From positions 37,522,600 through 37,586,599 of the forward strand of contig NC_087070.1 of the NCBI RefSeq assembly GCF_963678635.1: a DNA stretch of 64,000 nt. Reading direction: 5' to 3'. The translations under genes and the position numbers were made by a program. This document shows positions 1 through 12,400 of this stretch, one piece after another; within the stretch, counting starts at the first letter, position 1; the number at the start of each line of letters is the position of its first letter. The DNA is from Symsagittifera roscoffensis. Its lineage: Eukaryota > Xenacoelomorpha > Acoela > Convolutidae. A model generated the notes under the pieces. The model was not told the DNA's origin. It was given only the letters and a program-made list of their open reading frames with translations, and did not search any database.

Positions 1-2816
1 ACTATTTAGACCTCAAAAAATCCTACTAGCAGCAGGATTGCCAAAACTCAGCTTTTAGAACAGAATATTTTATCGAGTAGCAGAATTTGATTACACGGCA
101 CAATTTGTCCTTTTTCGCATTTTTTTTTTCAAAATAATAAAACAAAGCTGAAATTCTATTTCCAGAACACCATCTATACACTACCCGACTACATTTCAGA
201 CAAAAACTGCTTTACTTCTCAGAAACACAAAAAATGAATCTATCTGCGACTCAACTTGTTAGTATTTTGCTGACTGAAAGTGTTCTGCTCGCTTTTCAAA
301 TTGTTTTGATAATCTGTTGTTAGTGATAATTTAAAAAAACATTATTTTCCAGCATGCAAAAAAACCGCAAAATATGAACTGACCTAACCAGACGAAAAAT
401 CTTTATCATTCTATAATAATTGCGAATGATGGCAAAAATCAAAAACTTATACAGAGTGTTCAAAGTTGATTCATGTTAAATAATGCAAAAAAACTTATTA
501 TTTCGATGCGGCGCTTGCGTGTAATTAGTTCCAAAACGTTTCGATGTCAACAGGCTTCGTTGCGTCTTTGAAAAAATTTGTCAACACCGTTTGAAAAATC
601 TCAATGCCTTCAAAAACTCAAATACTTTTGTTGGCGTTTTTGGACAATCATTCAAAACTTGCTCACGGTCTTCTCTCTAGATTGGACAATTAAAGGTATA
701 GAGAGTTTAAAATGTTGGCACAATTTCGAATTGGAACACAAAAAATTTTCAAAACTGGCAGATTGCTCATTTTAATTATTTGTATCTGTTCGAACTTTTT
801 GCTACTAGTTATTACAGCACACAGAAATTAAAGTGTTGAAGTCAAAGAGCCTATTTGAAAAATAAGGGGATTTGAAATTCATCGCGTAAATTACACTCAC
901 TGTTCAAATATATTGATGAATTTACGCAGTCACAATAACGACAGAAGCTGAACAACCTTTTCAGTAAACAACGTTTCTCAGAACAATCATCGAACTCGTC
1001 ATATATTAGGCAAAGTTGATGAGGTTTCAAGACCCTTATTTATCAAATGTACAAGAGTGAAGCTCTTTGTGGTGTTACAAAATAACGCCTCTGAAAATTA
1101 TTTTGCTTTTTGATCAAAAAGAGCTATTCGTAAGCTTTGTTAGTCTTCTGTTAATATTTTGGACTCTTTGCCACCCCCAAATGTTTCAAGTTTTTTTGTT
1201 TCCACAGTAGATTAACGTTTTTTGAGGCTAAATGCGTGAATTTACGACTATATAAAGTATGAACCCCTATAGAAAACAATCAATTGCTTCATAGATTTGA
1301 TTGTGTCTCCATAGTCGAGCAATAATTGATTATAGTCTGAAGAAAACCAAAATAAAAAAATGCATTGTTTCATTTTTTTTTAATTCACACCTGTTTGAAA
1401 TTGCAATTTAGATAAAGAAGAGTTAAAAATTATTTTATTTGCAGGTTGATTAAATTAAAAACGAGATCTGCTTTTTGCTACGTTCCCTTGTTTGTATTTT
1501 TGACTTCACAATAAATTTGCTGATGAATACGTTTGGAAGGGTATCGTTCCGGAAAAAGTTTCATAGAGGCTTGTAGATTTAGATTTCAAGTAGTGTAGGA
1601 GAAATCTAACATATTATTCGTGTTTTGTTATAAAATATATATTTTTACAGATCTCAAATGCATTTCAAAAACTATGCAAAATGAAACAATAGTGAATAAA
1701 AAATCGTTTCTGAAGATATATCAAACCAACTTATAGATTTTAATTGAAAAATAATATATTTCAAGTTAGAGACAACAACGAACTTTAATCGATTTATATT
1801 CAATTTCGTAATTTGCAGTAGGCATTAGAACCGATTATCCTGACAACATTTCAGACAACAAAAATCTTCAAGAAAAACTGATTACATAAAAATGCATTAA
1901 AAATTTTTTCACCATAATAAAATCTATTAGATCTTTTTTTTTTCAGTATAAAAGTATGTTTTAATAGTTTTTTCCGTTCGTAAAACAAAATCGGATTTTT
2001 CAAACTCAAATGAGGGAAGATAGGCTGCATAGCAGGGGGAGCGGAAAAATCAAATACTTTTTACAATTTTTTTCGCTCTTAATTAAATTTAAAAAAGTGA
2101 GAAAAAACATGCAATTTTAGGAGCGCCAAAAATTTTACGAGCAGAACCATAAAATGAAGTTTGTGATTAAAAATCATTCTAATTTCATTCATGTGCGGAT
2201 AATATCTTGTAGCCGAAAAAATTTTCCGTAAAATAGATAAAAAAAAGTGTAAGAGTGTTGGTTTCTGCTTCAAAAAGGCAAAAACTGAAAGTTTCTTTTT
2301 TTCTACTTTTTTTGCCACCAAAACGAAAAAAAAACTATTTTTACGAGCACAATTTTTTCTTCGGCTCCCTGTTAATTAGTACACTAAGGAAAGTTTCCTC
2401 ACTTTTGGAAACGCTAATTTACATTTTCAAAATTTAAATATAAGGAGCGAATTGAAGAGACAATAGTACCAAGGCTAAACGCCGGCTTTTTAAAATTATA
2501 GCTCCATAGCAAAAAATAGCACCTATCCATCAAAGTTACAAAGTGGGGAGGGTCTTTAATTTGTTTTTACTAAAGTAGTTGTGGGTACAGTAGGGTTGAA
2601 TGCCCTCAATCAAGCCCCAGTTTTATCTCCTTTTAATCAGTAGGATCCTGCTGTGAAAATGTGTGCAGGCATTATGGAAAAGGATTGGTCAATTAAGCTG
2701 TAAATGGAAACTATAATTCACACTCTTTTAAACATAACAGTATAAATTGTTGAAATGGTTTCAGTTGCAAGTGATCTCTTCGCTTTCAGAGGCCAGTGAA
2801 GTGGAGTTATCAGGGG
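1..2816. other. Non-coding, downstream of ARL2BP
   Basis: AT-rich sequence with no long ORF and no recognisable protein similarity in any frame. The part nearest 2816 should hold the ARL2BP 3' UTR on the minus strand. An ATTAAA hexamer on the minus strand near 2553 is the best poly(A)-signal candidate I see, and it is weak. Nothing else is supported. Confidence 0.6.
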
Positions 2817-2980
2817 TCAAAAAATGGGCGATCCATCCATGTATTGCACAGCAGGCGTAGTCTCGATATCCATTTGGTCTCCGTCACAACTCAAAGAGGC
2901 TTTTAGCTTCTCGGGTTCTTTTCTGCCTCTTGACGGAGAAGAGATGGGTTTACTACTTGCACTAGGTTCCAAAGGCGCAC
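2817..2980 (-). CDS. ARL2BP: ARL2BP coding exon 2 (C-terminal tail)
   Basis: Begins after ATTTTCAG. The leftover G of exon 1 plus GT gives Gly. It encodes a low-complexity tail (LEPSASSKPISSPSRGRK, then an acidic stretch) ending DGSPIF and a TGA at 2817–2819. The open frame and the exact phase match are the support; there is no domain. Confidence 0.75.
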
Positions 2981-5900
2981 CTGAAAATTAAATTTAAGTT
3001 GATTTCCTTACTTTGCAATTAATTCAGTTCAAGCGGTAAACTGGGCCGTATTTACAAATACTTCGCCTTTTATTCATAAAAAACTATTTTAACGTGCAGA
3101 ACTAATAATTCAATTATTTATTTAATGATTGAAACTTAATAACAAATATATGTAGCATTTCTTTGAAGAAGTAGTTCATAGGTTACAAAAGTTTATTCTC
3201 GATTTTTCAGCACTCAAAAAAAAACCTGTTGACAAACTCACCACACTGAAGATGAAAAAAAAGAATGAATAATTATGGGTAAAAATTCTAGAAACAGAAG
3301 AAGCATCCACAACTACACTTAATTTGAAAACATCAATTATCTTTTTTAAGTTTTGTTTGGTCTTAGTAAACTAGAAGAACTGCCGAATAGCCCAATTTTT
3401 CAACAAACTTTTCAGGTAAACAAATGTGCTGTCTATTTTTGATGATATTCGAGACAATGAGTTAGTGCTTGATCCGATTGCTTTCATGCAAAATTTTTAA
3501 GCAAAATTGAGAAAAAATGAGAAAACAAAGTTCAAACTGTTGTTTGTGGATAATTTCTCTTTTTTTACGGCAAAAACTAACCTGTTTTAAAAACTAACAC
3601 ACAAATACTAGAAAACCTATATCGTTATATTTGGTGGAGAACTAGCTCATGCTCATGGAGGCCAAAACATATATTATCAGGTTTGACACAGAAGCGAAGG
3701 AGAGCTTCGTATCACTTGCGATGCCATCAAAATAGCATTGCAAGCTAGCAGACAGAAGAAGAAGACGGAAGGAGAGCCACTAAGTCCAAAGAAAGCGGAA
3801 AAATTTTCGAAGAAAACACAGCTAAAAAAATTCAAAATATTGTCTGGAATAATGTTCCTTTTGCGAAACACACGTCCAGAAACATACGGCGTTTAATGAA
3901 AAATCAAAAACAATTATCGAGCAAAAATAAAAGTGCTGCCCTGAAAATTTTTGAATTATAAACTGTTCAGAGAGATTTTTTAACGTTTCGTGGATTGTGG
4001 AACATTCGACGGCGTTTAATGAAAATTCAAAAACAATTTTCGAGCAAAAATAAATTACTGTCATGAAAATCTTTGAATTTTAAACTCTTTTCCGAGAGAT
4101 TTCTAACGTTTTGTGGATCCAAGGGAAAGCATACAATTTAGTGTTCCCTCGAACGGCCCAAAATAATGTTAGTATGCCAATAAAATATGAACCGAAATCA
4201 TTTAGGCCGAAAAATCTTGAGCGAAAAAAAAACAAAAAAGGAATTATACGAAGTCAAGGTTAGTAGAATTACAAATTGCGTGAGTAAATGAAAGCATAAA
4301 AATCAACAAAAATGAAAACTGCATACAGCATTAAATTTCTGAGATGTGGCAACTAAGCCGATAAAACATACGCAGACAATTAATAGGCAGAAAATTTTTT
4401 TTAACTGCTTATTTCCGGTTAAAAAACAGGTCCTGCTCAAATCCGAGCCCAGGACCTTTGTAGTCCCAAGCATACTCATTGCCTTCAGACTACATGTGTC
4501 GGAGGCGCATAGAAATTTGAATTCATTATGAGCAGAGATACGAAATGATTCTGTTGAACAAGTTGCTAACACGAAAAAAGTCTAAATTCGATCGTAAGCG
4601 TAACAAAAAAATTGAAATAATTTTTGAAAATAAAAGAATTGGAAACTAAAAAATTTCCACTTCCTGGCGTAATATTAGACTGTCAAAGTATGTCCTGCGA
4701 CATAAGCTGTGTGATTAATTATGATTGGTTATGCATCGAGTTCAAATTGAAATTTTTTTCCTGGATATGATTTGCCTGGATTAAAACATGAAGCAAATTA
4801 GGCATTTGCAGACAATCATTCAAAACCCGTTCACGACCTATTCTCTGTGTCGGAAAATCATCGGTGAAAGCGCACAGAGTTTAAAATGTCGTACTCAAAG
4901 TTCTATACGGGTATTGATTACCCCTCGCATAATTTTGACTAGCCATTTCAAAAATGAAAAAGTTACGCGGTCAGAAAAATAACAAACTGAACAAACAAGA
5001 AAAAAGTTTGTGCTATTACAACAATGATTTTGTAAAATGCTTTTAAAATAGAACATACAATTTTTAGGTTTTAAGCGATGAAATGAGCACATTTCTTATA
5101 TACTTCTGTCACATTCTCTACAACTACTAATAAAAAACCGCCGATATTTTGACATATGATGGATGAAACTGTTTATTAGAATAACGCCGGATAAATAACA
5201 TAAGAAGTTGTTTCAAGGTGTCCTTTCGCCAATCAACAAGAGGGCTTCAGTGAAGTGTTCTCAGTGCTAAAAAAATATACCCGTAAACAGTAGAAATGTT
5301 TGAAAGGATGCACTTGAAAGTATTTGTCGGAGAGCTAAGGATCTAAGCTAGGCCCTCACGTAATTTTCCTTTTTTATAAAAAAAAACTTAAAATTTAGCT
5401 GAGCTCTTTGACAGAAGTTGGCTGAAACATCAGCAATTTGTTGAGTAAAATAACGAAATTGCGTCAATTGAATTGAGTCAATTAAATTGCGTAGCTGAGT
5501 ACTTTGTAATCCTTTTAAAGTAAGATGGAATCTTTATGAATGCCAAGCTTAGATTTCCAACAAAAGCCTTTAAGTCCAGTTTCAAACTACTTCTGCTGTT
5601 TACGGAGACTCTTTGGCGTTAAGAACACCTCTCTGACGACCTCTGATTAAATGCCCAAACGACGCCTTAAAAACAAGTTTTGACGGTTTTTACATGGCCA
5701 TATTCTTAAGAAAATTTCATTCACTATAGTTCAAAGTCTCAACCGCGCATCTCTGGTAGTTGCAGAGATAACAAAACACCCATGACAAAAATTTCGTTAA
5801 ATTTAATCGCCTGAAAACTAAACGATGCAACTTGCATGTCCCGTGTTGTATTTTGCAACCTTTTAAACTTGTCTCGCTTGAATGTATATACTATTTTACG

Positions 5901-7705
5901 CTCTAACTTTTTATGATAACGATAGATATTTTTTAGATATCGAGAACACCAATCTAATATGCATTTGTAGAAGACTTGCGTGCGGACTAATCAGGCTCTG
6001 ACAAACATATTTGGAATTCATACTTGAAAATTTAAAACCCCTCAGTTCACAAAAAGTTTATGCTTATGTGAGGTAGGGGCGCAAAAAAAAGAACAGTTTT
6101 GTCAAAACTTTATGCTCTTTTCCAGTTTCTTACCCACTTGAAAAATTATAAGCTTAAGTTACTTCGTATGGCAATTTTCAAAAAGGTAATAAATGTTTCA
6201 AAAATCTTTTTAGGTCTTCACGCTCACACGTTTCACCGCTGTTTTACTGAGATTCACGTCAAAAGTCTTTTCAAATACATTTTCCGAAATAGAGAAGAAA
6301 CCAAAGGATCGGTTAGCCAAATTAGATGTTTTGAAATAGTACCAAAGGGGGGACCCTTTGGGTCGGTAGAGGGTCGAATCCCTGAGTGGGGGGAGGCTCC
6401 CTCCTAAATCTGCCCCTGTATGATACGAACATCCTTTTGGAAGCTTGCATTTTATTTCTCGTGAATGCAAGCTTCGTAGAGTAAACCACATTGAACCCAG
6501 GCCCGCTAAGGGCTCTTTTCCAGTTCCTCCCCTTTGAATTTCAATTTTGAAAAGTCTATTTAACGTAGTCATAAAGCAATGACATTTTGCGTGGTGAACA
6601 AATCGACAATTCTGAACAGATTTGTTCTTCATACTTTAAAGCGTAACATCGCGCATTTAGCCGTAATAACACGTCAAACAAACTTAATACTCGGTATTTT
6701 GAAAGGGGGGAACTGGAAAAGAGCCCCGCTAAGGCATTTCTGTTCTAAGGTTCATTCACTTTAAAAAAAAAGAAGCAGGGTGTTCTTTTGTCATGATGGC
6801 TCTTTTTCCTCTTTTGCATATCTGACATTTTTTCTTCTATATCTTTTGCTTATTATGTTCGATTGTCATCTAAATTGGCATGCTGACTAATTGAGCCTTT
6901 CTATACGCATGTGGAGCTCATGATAAACCTTTGTCACATCATGAAAGTAATGCTTGAGGTGGGTGGACGTTGTGTTGTGTCTATTTCACAATTTGTCAGC
7001 TCTAACACGAGAACGCCTGAAACTTTTATTGTTACTGCTTTAAAGATCACTTCGGCAGACTTATTTTAGAAAACATGAGAGGGGGGACATACCTTGACAT
7101 ACGGGTCCAAAGTTGAGACCAAGTTTCTGAGCAAGAGTCTGGCCAGTGGATCTAGGCGTGGCCGGTTGTCCATTCACCAGCAACATATCTCCGAAATCCA
7201 GCGCAGTACCCTCCTGTTCACGCTTGTACTCCAAAACCATGCTTTTGAAGGTCAAAAAGTCGGTAAACGACAGGAAAATATTCATCAGTTCTTGTTCTAT
7301 AACACTTTCATCTGCAGTTTGACGAGTTTTTAACTCGTCCAAAAATGAGTGCATGTTAAACTCAGGTAACACTTTTTTCAGCTCACTGTCCACGTATTTT
7401 TCAATTTTGTCGACGTATTCGTTAAAAATCTGCGTGTACTCCAATTTATTTTCCTCCGATTCCTCGAACTGCTTGTAATATTTGTCCATAAACTGCGACT
7501 GTAAATTTTGGAACGTCTCGCCCATAACTGTTTCTTCCAAACAGCCAATGATAATGTTGAAGTTATCCGAATCATCATTTTCCAGTAATATTTCTTCGGA
7601 TTGAGGCAGTTGGTTATTTCCAGAATCCCCGTTTGGACCTACAATGTCCTCGTCGTTTAACTCCAATTCCAAGTCTAGTTTCAGAGTCTCGTCTCGATTC
7701 GTCAT
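2817..7705 (-). CDS. ARL2BP: ARL2BP (BART), ARL2-binding protein, two exons
   Basis: CDS is complement(join(2817..2980, 7093..7705)), about 258 residues. In animals ARL2BP is an effector of the small GTPases ARL2/ARL3, found at centrosomes and the ciliary base, in mitochondria and in the nucleus. Exon 1 (204 codons plus one base) holds the BART domain at about residues 48–166. Hallmarks are FMDKYYKQFEESEENKLEYT, IFNEYV, LPEFNM and FLSFTDFLTFK. The donor is CAAG|GTATGT and the acceptor is ATTTTCAG|GTGCGCC, in matching phase. The start is the first ATG after an in-frame upstream stop region, 12 nt after an acceptor-like TTTCAG. Compared with the human protein (163 aa) it has a longer acidic N-terminus (about 47 residues before the domain) and a ~55-residue Ser/Pro/Lys-rich tail encoded mostly by exon 2. 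The tail resembles nothing I recognise. The family assignment is secure; the second exon rests on splice signals and phase. Confidence 0.93.
3685..4640 (+). repeat. Dispersed repeat, copy related to 57023–57770
   Basis: Starts with a variant of the ACACAGAGGCGAAGC motif and runs in parallel with 57023–57770. Shared landmarks in order are the 'gctagcag' block, 'actaagtccaaa', 'cgtccagaaacac', 'gcgaaaaaaaaacaaaaa', 'gatgtggcaactaagccga' and 'aacccgaaaaaagtcta'. This copy has two units of the segment at 3886–4008 and 4009–4131 where the other copy has one. Confidence 0.75.
3886..4131. repeat. Tandem duplication, 2 x ~123 bp
   Basis: Both units start ACGGCGTTTAATGAAAA, continue with CGAGCAAAAATAAA and contain GAGAGATTT followed by TAACGTTT.GTGGAT. 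The offset between them is 123 bp. Confidence 0.8.
6397..6418 (-). mobile_element. hAT-like transposon terminus (CAGGGGCAGATTTAGGAGG)
   Basis: Read on the minus strand the sequence starts CAGGGGCAGATTTAGGAGG, close to the CAGGGGCGGATCTAGG type of end seen on many hAT elements. Similar ends occur on the plus strand near 34299 and 36307. I found no matching partner end or transposase, so this is a remnant or half element. Confidence 0.4.
6439..6474. repeat. Perfect hairpin, ~11-bp stem
   Basis: GAAGCTTGCAT is followed after about 14 bases by ATGCAAGCTTC, giving a stable stem-loop between the hAT-like end and the MITE. Confidence 0.6.
6501..6737. mobile_element. MITE-like element with ~35-bp terminal inverted repeats
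   Basis: The left end (GCTAAGGGCTCTTTTCCAGT, then TCCTCCCCTTTGAA) is repeated in reverse complement at 6699–6737 (TTGAAAGGGGGGAACTGGAA, then AAGAGCCCCGCTAAGGC). The interior is ~160 bp with no protein similarity. Confidence 0.7.
7093..7705 (-). CDS. ARL2BP: ARL2BP coding exon 1 (BART domain)
   Basis: An open frame from ATG at 7705 to donor G|GTATGT at 7092. It carries the complete BART domain including FMDKYYKQFEESEENKLEYT, IFNEYV and LPEFNM. Reading past the donor would add ten unrelated residues before a stop. Confidence 0.92.
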
Positions 7706-8249
7706 GTTATTGAATGACTGAAACTATACTCAATTGTACAAACGTATAAAAACTATATATTACGTTCTGGATACTATGGACAAGTTTGACTGTACTTTTA
7801 AAACCAACACGATATTATAGTGCCAGGTGAAACAAAATACTTTTTTGTTTTCAATTTTTTCAAGCTAAGAATATTTATTGAATGCTGCTGCATTTGAAGT
7901 GTATACAAATTTGTGTGCCGTTCAAGCATGCAAATATTAATTCACGTCTCACACGGTATAAAGCAAAGCTCTGATTCGGACTAAATTGTCAATGAAGAAT
8001 CAGCGATTAAAATAATGTACGCTAAGTAAAACGCACGTGGTAAAAGAAATTTGCATGCAGAAAAAGAATATTTATTTAGACAGAAAATATCTGATTTCCA
8101 ATATTAGCTGCTTCCCGAGTTCACCTCATCTAACTTGAAGTTTTGCTAAATTACAGTCTAGACATGTAATAGTGCAATTCGAAATCTATATCTTGTAAGC
8201 ACCAATTGAAAACCTTTAGAGAATTTTACAAGATTTTGAACTTTGAGTT

Positions 8250-8590
8250 GGAATTTAAAGTCATTAAAACTATCTCAAGAAATCTACAACTCCAAAACTT
8301 TTAAAAACAATGTTTAATGAGCTTCATTTTGATGGAGTAAAACTGTCAATTTAAAGACTTTGGAATTTAAAGTCAAAAAAATTTTCTCAGGAAATCTATC
8401 ACAACTCAAAACTTTTTAAAAAAAACTATGTTTTATGAGCTTCATTTTGATGGGGTAAAACCCTCAACTTAAAGGCTTTGGAATTCAAAGTCATTAAAAT
8501 TATCTCAGGAAATCTATCACAACTCAAAACTTAAAAAAAAACAATGTTTTATGAGCTTCATTTTGATGGGCTAAAACCCTCAAACTTGTA
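8250..8590. repeat. Tandem repeat, 3 units of ~112–118 bp
   Basis: Units begin near 8250, 8362 and 8480 with GGAATTTAAAGTCA (or GGAATTCAAAGTCA). They share TCTCAGGAAATCTATCACAA and ATGAGCTTCATTTTGATGG. Confidence 0.85.
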
Positions 8591-9477
8591 GGGTAAAAAT
8601 CATAAAATTTTACAAATCTCTTACAAAATGTCAGCGAAACTCAAAAACCTTAAAAAAATCTTACAATTTTGGCTTTGAATATGAAATAATTTTAAAAATT
8701 TACTCGTGAAGTGACTCAGTATTTAAATCGTAGTTTTGTCATTCTAAAACCTTGTTTTGTTAATATTTTCCGGTCAACACTTGGAAATATGTTTGATTTT
8801 TGGCACTCTTGTATTTTTGCACTCTTGTACTTTGGCACCAAACTGAGTTACGATCAAGAGAAGCGAAAAAAATTCTGTAATTGTGTCTGACCTCAATCGA
8901 AACACACAAAGTACTCCTTCAAATTGGCTTTTCAACTTGTTGCAAGCAAACAATTAATCACAAACCCGATGATAAATTCACTATAAATTTGAAAGAAGTC
9001 AATTCCAGAAACGATTCATTTCCGATAATCTGAATTTTTTCTATCCTGTTCTGCTGTTCTTCGGCACTCTTGAACGTCATCATTTCCGGTCTTTTTCAAA
9101 TCCTGAAAACTAATTTGAAAATTTTGGTCGGCACTTAAACAATTCTTTTTTTCGGCACTCTTGTATTGAGCCATATAAGTTTATGAAAATTTGCAGGAGG
9201 ATTGGGGCCAGCAGAATTTTAAAAAATCAAACAGAAAATTAAATCCAAATTTATGAAATTTTGCTCAAAAAATAGATTTTTAGAAATTGAGTCGTCAGAT
9301 TTCTTAAATTTTCAAAACACTTTTAACGCTCTAGCACTACGGCACTCTTGAAGGCCTCAACTTATCTATTATTCTTATTGTAGTACAGTTGTACAAAAAA
9401 TTCACACGAGCTAATGATTATCTAATAGTTAAAACAGTGGCCGGAAATCAGCAGAAAAGTTGTAGGGGAACATCAAG

Positions 9478-9556
9478 AGCAGCCGTGGCTGAGTGAGGCA
9501 AGGCAAGCGTCTCTCAACACTGAGTCCTGTTTTCGAATCCCACTTCGATCACGGTT
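9478..9556 (+). repeat. tRNA-derived SINE head / tRNA-like pseudogene
   Basis: An A-box-like TGGCTGAGTGAGG and a B-box-like TTTTCGAATCC are in tRNA order. AGCCGTG can pair with CACGGTT with one G–T pair, as an acceptor stem. The D and anticodon arms are poor and no CCA or clear anticodon loop is present, so I call it a SINE head rather than a working tRNA gene. Confidence 0.55.
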
Positions 9557-9720
9557 GTTGGAGGGGTACCATTGTCATCCGCCTCCTCAAGGTGGGACCG
9601 GCTGTGGCAAAATGGATGACATCACCCCCCCCCCCCCACGGTTCGTCCTGCATAGTGCAATAAAAAAGAGCACAACTGAAAAATATTGCATTATACGAGA
9701 TAATCGATAAAAACAAATTA

Positions 9721-10228
9721 TTACACAGAGGCAAAGTTGCACTTCGCATACACAATCAAAAATATGGCCGATAACGCTACTGGAAACAATGAATGAGTAA
9801 AACTCTGAGTCTACAAAATTTCTTAAGTGACTCACGCCAATTATGAGTCTACATAAATGCTAAATGATGCAAGCCAATCATGCCGCATTAGCAATACCAG
9901 TCAATTCGAAAAAAACCTAAATGCCCCAATTTATAGAGCGGACGCATTTTAACTAGTATACAAAAAATTCATAAAACATCCGACCTTGCCCAGGTTCGAA
10001 CCCTCTTATTTTGTTGCGGGCCTTTTTCCCTACCTCTAAGCTACAGATCCATGATACCTTCAAGCTAAAGTGTTAGTTGCAATGTTATAGTCTGTGTTAA
10101 TGTCCTTAGCATTGGCTGTACTTAATAGATGGTTATTGATCAAAACGAACACTTCCAAACGCCAATATTTGCGATTTCGGTTGAAAAAAAAGATAGTTCA
10201 TGCTGTCACACAAGTTTTGCTTGTGTAA
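9721..10228. mobile_element. TIR element with internal tRNA-like segment (copy 1)
   Basis: Starts TTACACAGAGGCAAAGTTGC and ends GCTTGTGTAA, whose reverse complement is TTACACAAGC. Inside, on the minus strand, a tRNA-like head is visible: an A-box-like GTAGCTTAGAGGTAGGG (10044–10028) and a B box GGTTCGAACC (10002–9993). It parallels 20891–21438 over its whole length. No coding capacity. Confidence 0.65.
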
Positions 10229-11980
10229 AGATTCATCAACAAAAGAATGGGAAGAACAGGTTAAACAAGTTGAGTAAATTCATCAAGTTCCTTTTAATAA
10301 AACTTGATTTTAAAAAGTAAAATTTAGTCAACATATATACAATTTAATAACTTCATCTGTATCATGGATAATTCGAATGCTTGTTTCATTGAGTAGCACG
10401 AATAAATCAATATTTTCTAGCCCCAAACCCTTTCTTCTCTTAGACCTATCTGCGCATTGACCGATTACCGGGTTCAAAAGTAACTATTATTCGTCTACGA
10501 GCCAAAACTGACTCCAATTGTACTACAATTGTGCAAGGAGATTAATATATAAATGGGACATTCCAGCAGAGAGAAGTGCATGAGTTTCGATATCCAAAAC
10601 ATTTTTCAGATTGCAGCAAATGAAAAGTTTCTGGAAAAACTTGGCTTGTCAGATTTCTGCTGGACGCAACTTCTCGTTTGCCTAGAAATTAAAACAAAAA
10701 TTGAGAAAAAACTATTTCTCATGAGAAATTGTTGTAGCATTTCTTTACTTGCTTAAGTTAGGAAGCCAATTAGGGCAGTAGTTTTTTGTTCAGGCTGATG
10801 CCAGAAAAGACAACAGAAAAATTTCGCTCTTGCCAGTGCTTGGTTTTTACAGCTTCCTTTGAAGAAAAATCAAAATAACAAAACGAAATTTTTAGGATAA
10901 CTCTTAAGAGCCGTAGAAAGGCCTCGGTAGTTGCGTTTCAACTAAAATGACTATTCTTTTTTGGCTGTAACAGGAATAAGTTGATAACTTTTTCAAATTA
11001 GTTTAAATTCGTTTCAATTTCTGTGGATCAAAAAGAGTTGACGAAAAAATTGAAGTGAAGATTCAGCGACTCTGCAAAACAAGTTTTTGACCTGCAAAAA
11101 CTTCTGATAACATTTGATAACGCTTGCCTACCGGCAAATTTCTAGAGAATGCCACAGTGAATAAGTCGCAAAATTAAAACATACAATTTTCTCTGAGCTA
11201 AAGGGTGTCATGTACAGGCAATGTTATTCTATAGGTAACAAATTCTTAGTGCTTGAAGTCACAAATTGGCCTCAGATTTCGTGAAAAACGGATTCATTGT
11301 TCATCATAAGGTTCAGTCCAAAAATCATTCAAAAAACAGAACGCCAACCATTTTAATCCTTAAAAATGCTAATAAATGAAAATTTTTCTACGAGAACTGC
11401 GAATGAAACATAACTTAAAACAGTAATGAGTCTACAAATTGATAAAAAAAATTGTTAAGAAGCAATAGTATTCTTAATGTTCCTGCGCTAATTGTTTGCA
11501 CGTGCGAGCCTATGTTCTCGAAAAACTAACTGCTCTGGTTTCCCATGTAAATATATAAAGATTTTTATTTCATTTGTAGATCGGCTGCATTTTGAACTTC
11601 GAAAACTGAATGAAGAAAAAATCTTCGGTTTTTTGAAAAGACATTTAGAATCCGGTCGCAGTCAATTTCGCAGTAAACTTTTCAATTTTCGATTTCTAGA
11701 GACTTTCTCATTAAAAATCTCAAGTGAAATTATAAAAAAAATATCTTAATGAAAGTCTCCAAAACATATCAGACAGAATGCTGTAGCAGCCAAGCCTCTC
11801 AACAAGTGTTGTGAAAAAGTTCAAACAAGGTTAGATACAAAAGCCACAGTTCAACTGAGCAAAGCCTGTCTCAATGTTAAATGGAAGTTTTGTTTTGATT
11901 GGATAAAACTTTAATTAAACTACTGCGCAAAACAATATCAAAAATAATTTAGAATTGACTTACAACCCAAAAAAAAATTA

Positions 11981-12180
11981 ATCCCAAATCAAAATTACCT
12001 AAATAATTTAAATTTTAACCAAAGCTCCCTCAAATATAAATTGAGTAGTTAATTTGAACTATTTTAATTGTAATTAACAAAATCTCAAATCAAAATTACC
12101 CAAAATTAATTAAACTTTTAACGAATGCTGCCTCAAATAAAAATTGGGTGATTCAATTGAATAATTTCATTTCAAATCAA
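11981..12180. repeat. AT-rich tandem duplication, ~101-bp period
   Basis: ATCCCAAATCAAAATTACC at 11981 recurs as ATCTCAAATCAAAATTACC at 12082. Both are followed by the CTNCCTCAAATA.AAATTG block. Confidence 0.7.
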
Positions 12181-12235
12181 CGAAAGTTGCATCCAGGTCC
12201 CTTTAAAAAACAAACAAGATAAACTAATTGTTATT

Positions 12236-12400
12236 TCTGCGAACCACAGAGGATCTATCAGTAGGTCTCAACAATCCTGTGTAAGGATAGTCCGTGTTTT
12301 GCACTACTTACATAAATTCCAGGCAGTTATTCTTGCTGAGCAAATCTCGTTTCTACAGCTCAAGACCGTTTTTTGCGTCTAGCAGTTTCACGTGAATTTA
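12236..12400. repeat. Dispersed repeat, paired with 32003–32167
   Basis: Both copies read TGCGAA.C.CAGAGGA, GGATAGTCC, TTGCGTCTAG and TTTCACGTG in the same order and spacing. Unrelated to the other families here. Confidence 0.7.

Larger units (their letters stand above)
2981..7092 (-). other. ARL2BP intron, repeat-rich
   Basis: A 4.1 kb GT–AG intron. It contains a dispersed ~0.95 kb repeat (3685–4640) with an internal two-unit tandem duplication, an 11-bp-stem hairpin near 6440, an hAT-like terminus near 6397–6418 and a MITE-like inverted repeat (6501–6737). ORFs of 61–140 codons around 6.1–6.8 kb are by-products of these repeats. Confidence 0.7.

Noticed and set aside
6210..6632. 140-codon minus-strand ORF (and the 102-codon plus-strand ORF overlapping it)
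   Set aside because: It spans an hAT-like end, a hairpin and half of a MITE; composition follows the repeat DNA and no family resemblance is visible.
7378..7578. 66-codon minus-strand ORF
   Set aside because: Alternative frame of ARL2BP exon 1.
9478..9556. Functional tRNA gene
   Set aside because: A and B boxes are recognisable but the D and anticodon arms do not fold convincingly and the downstream sequence looks like a SINE body.
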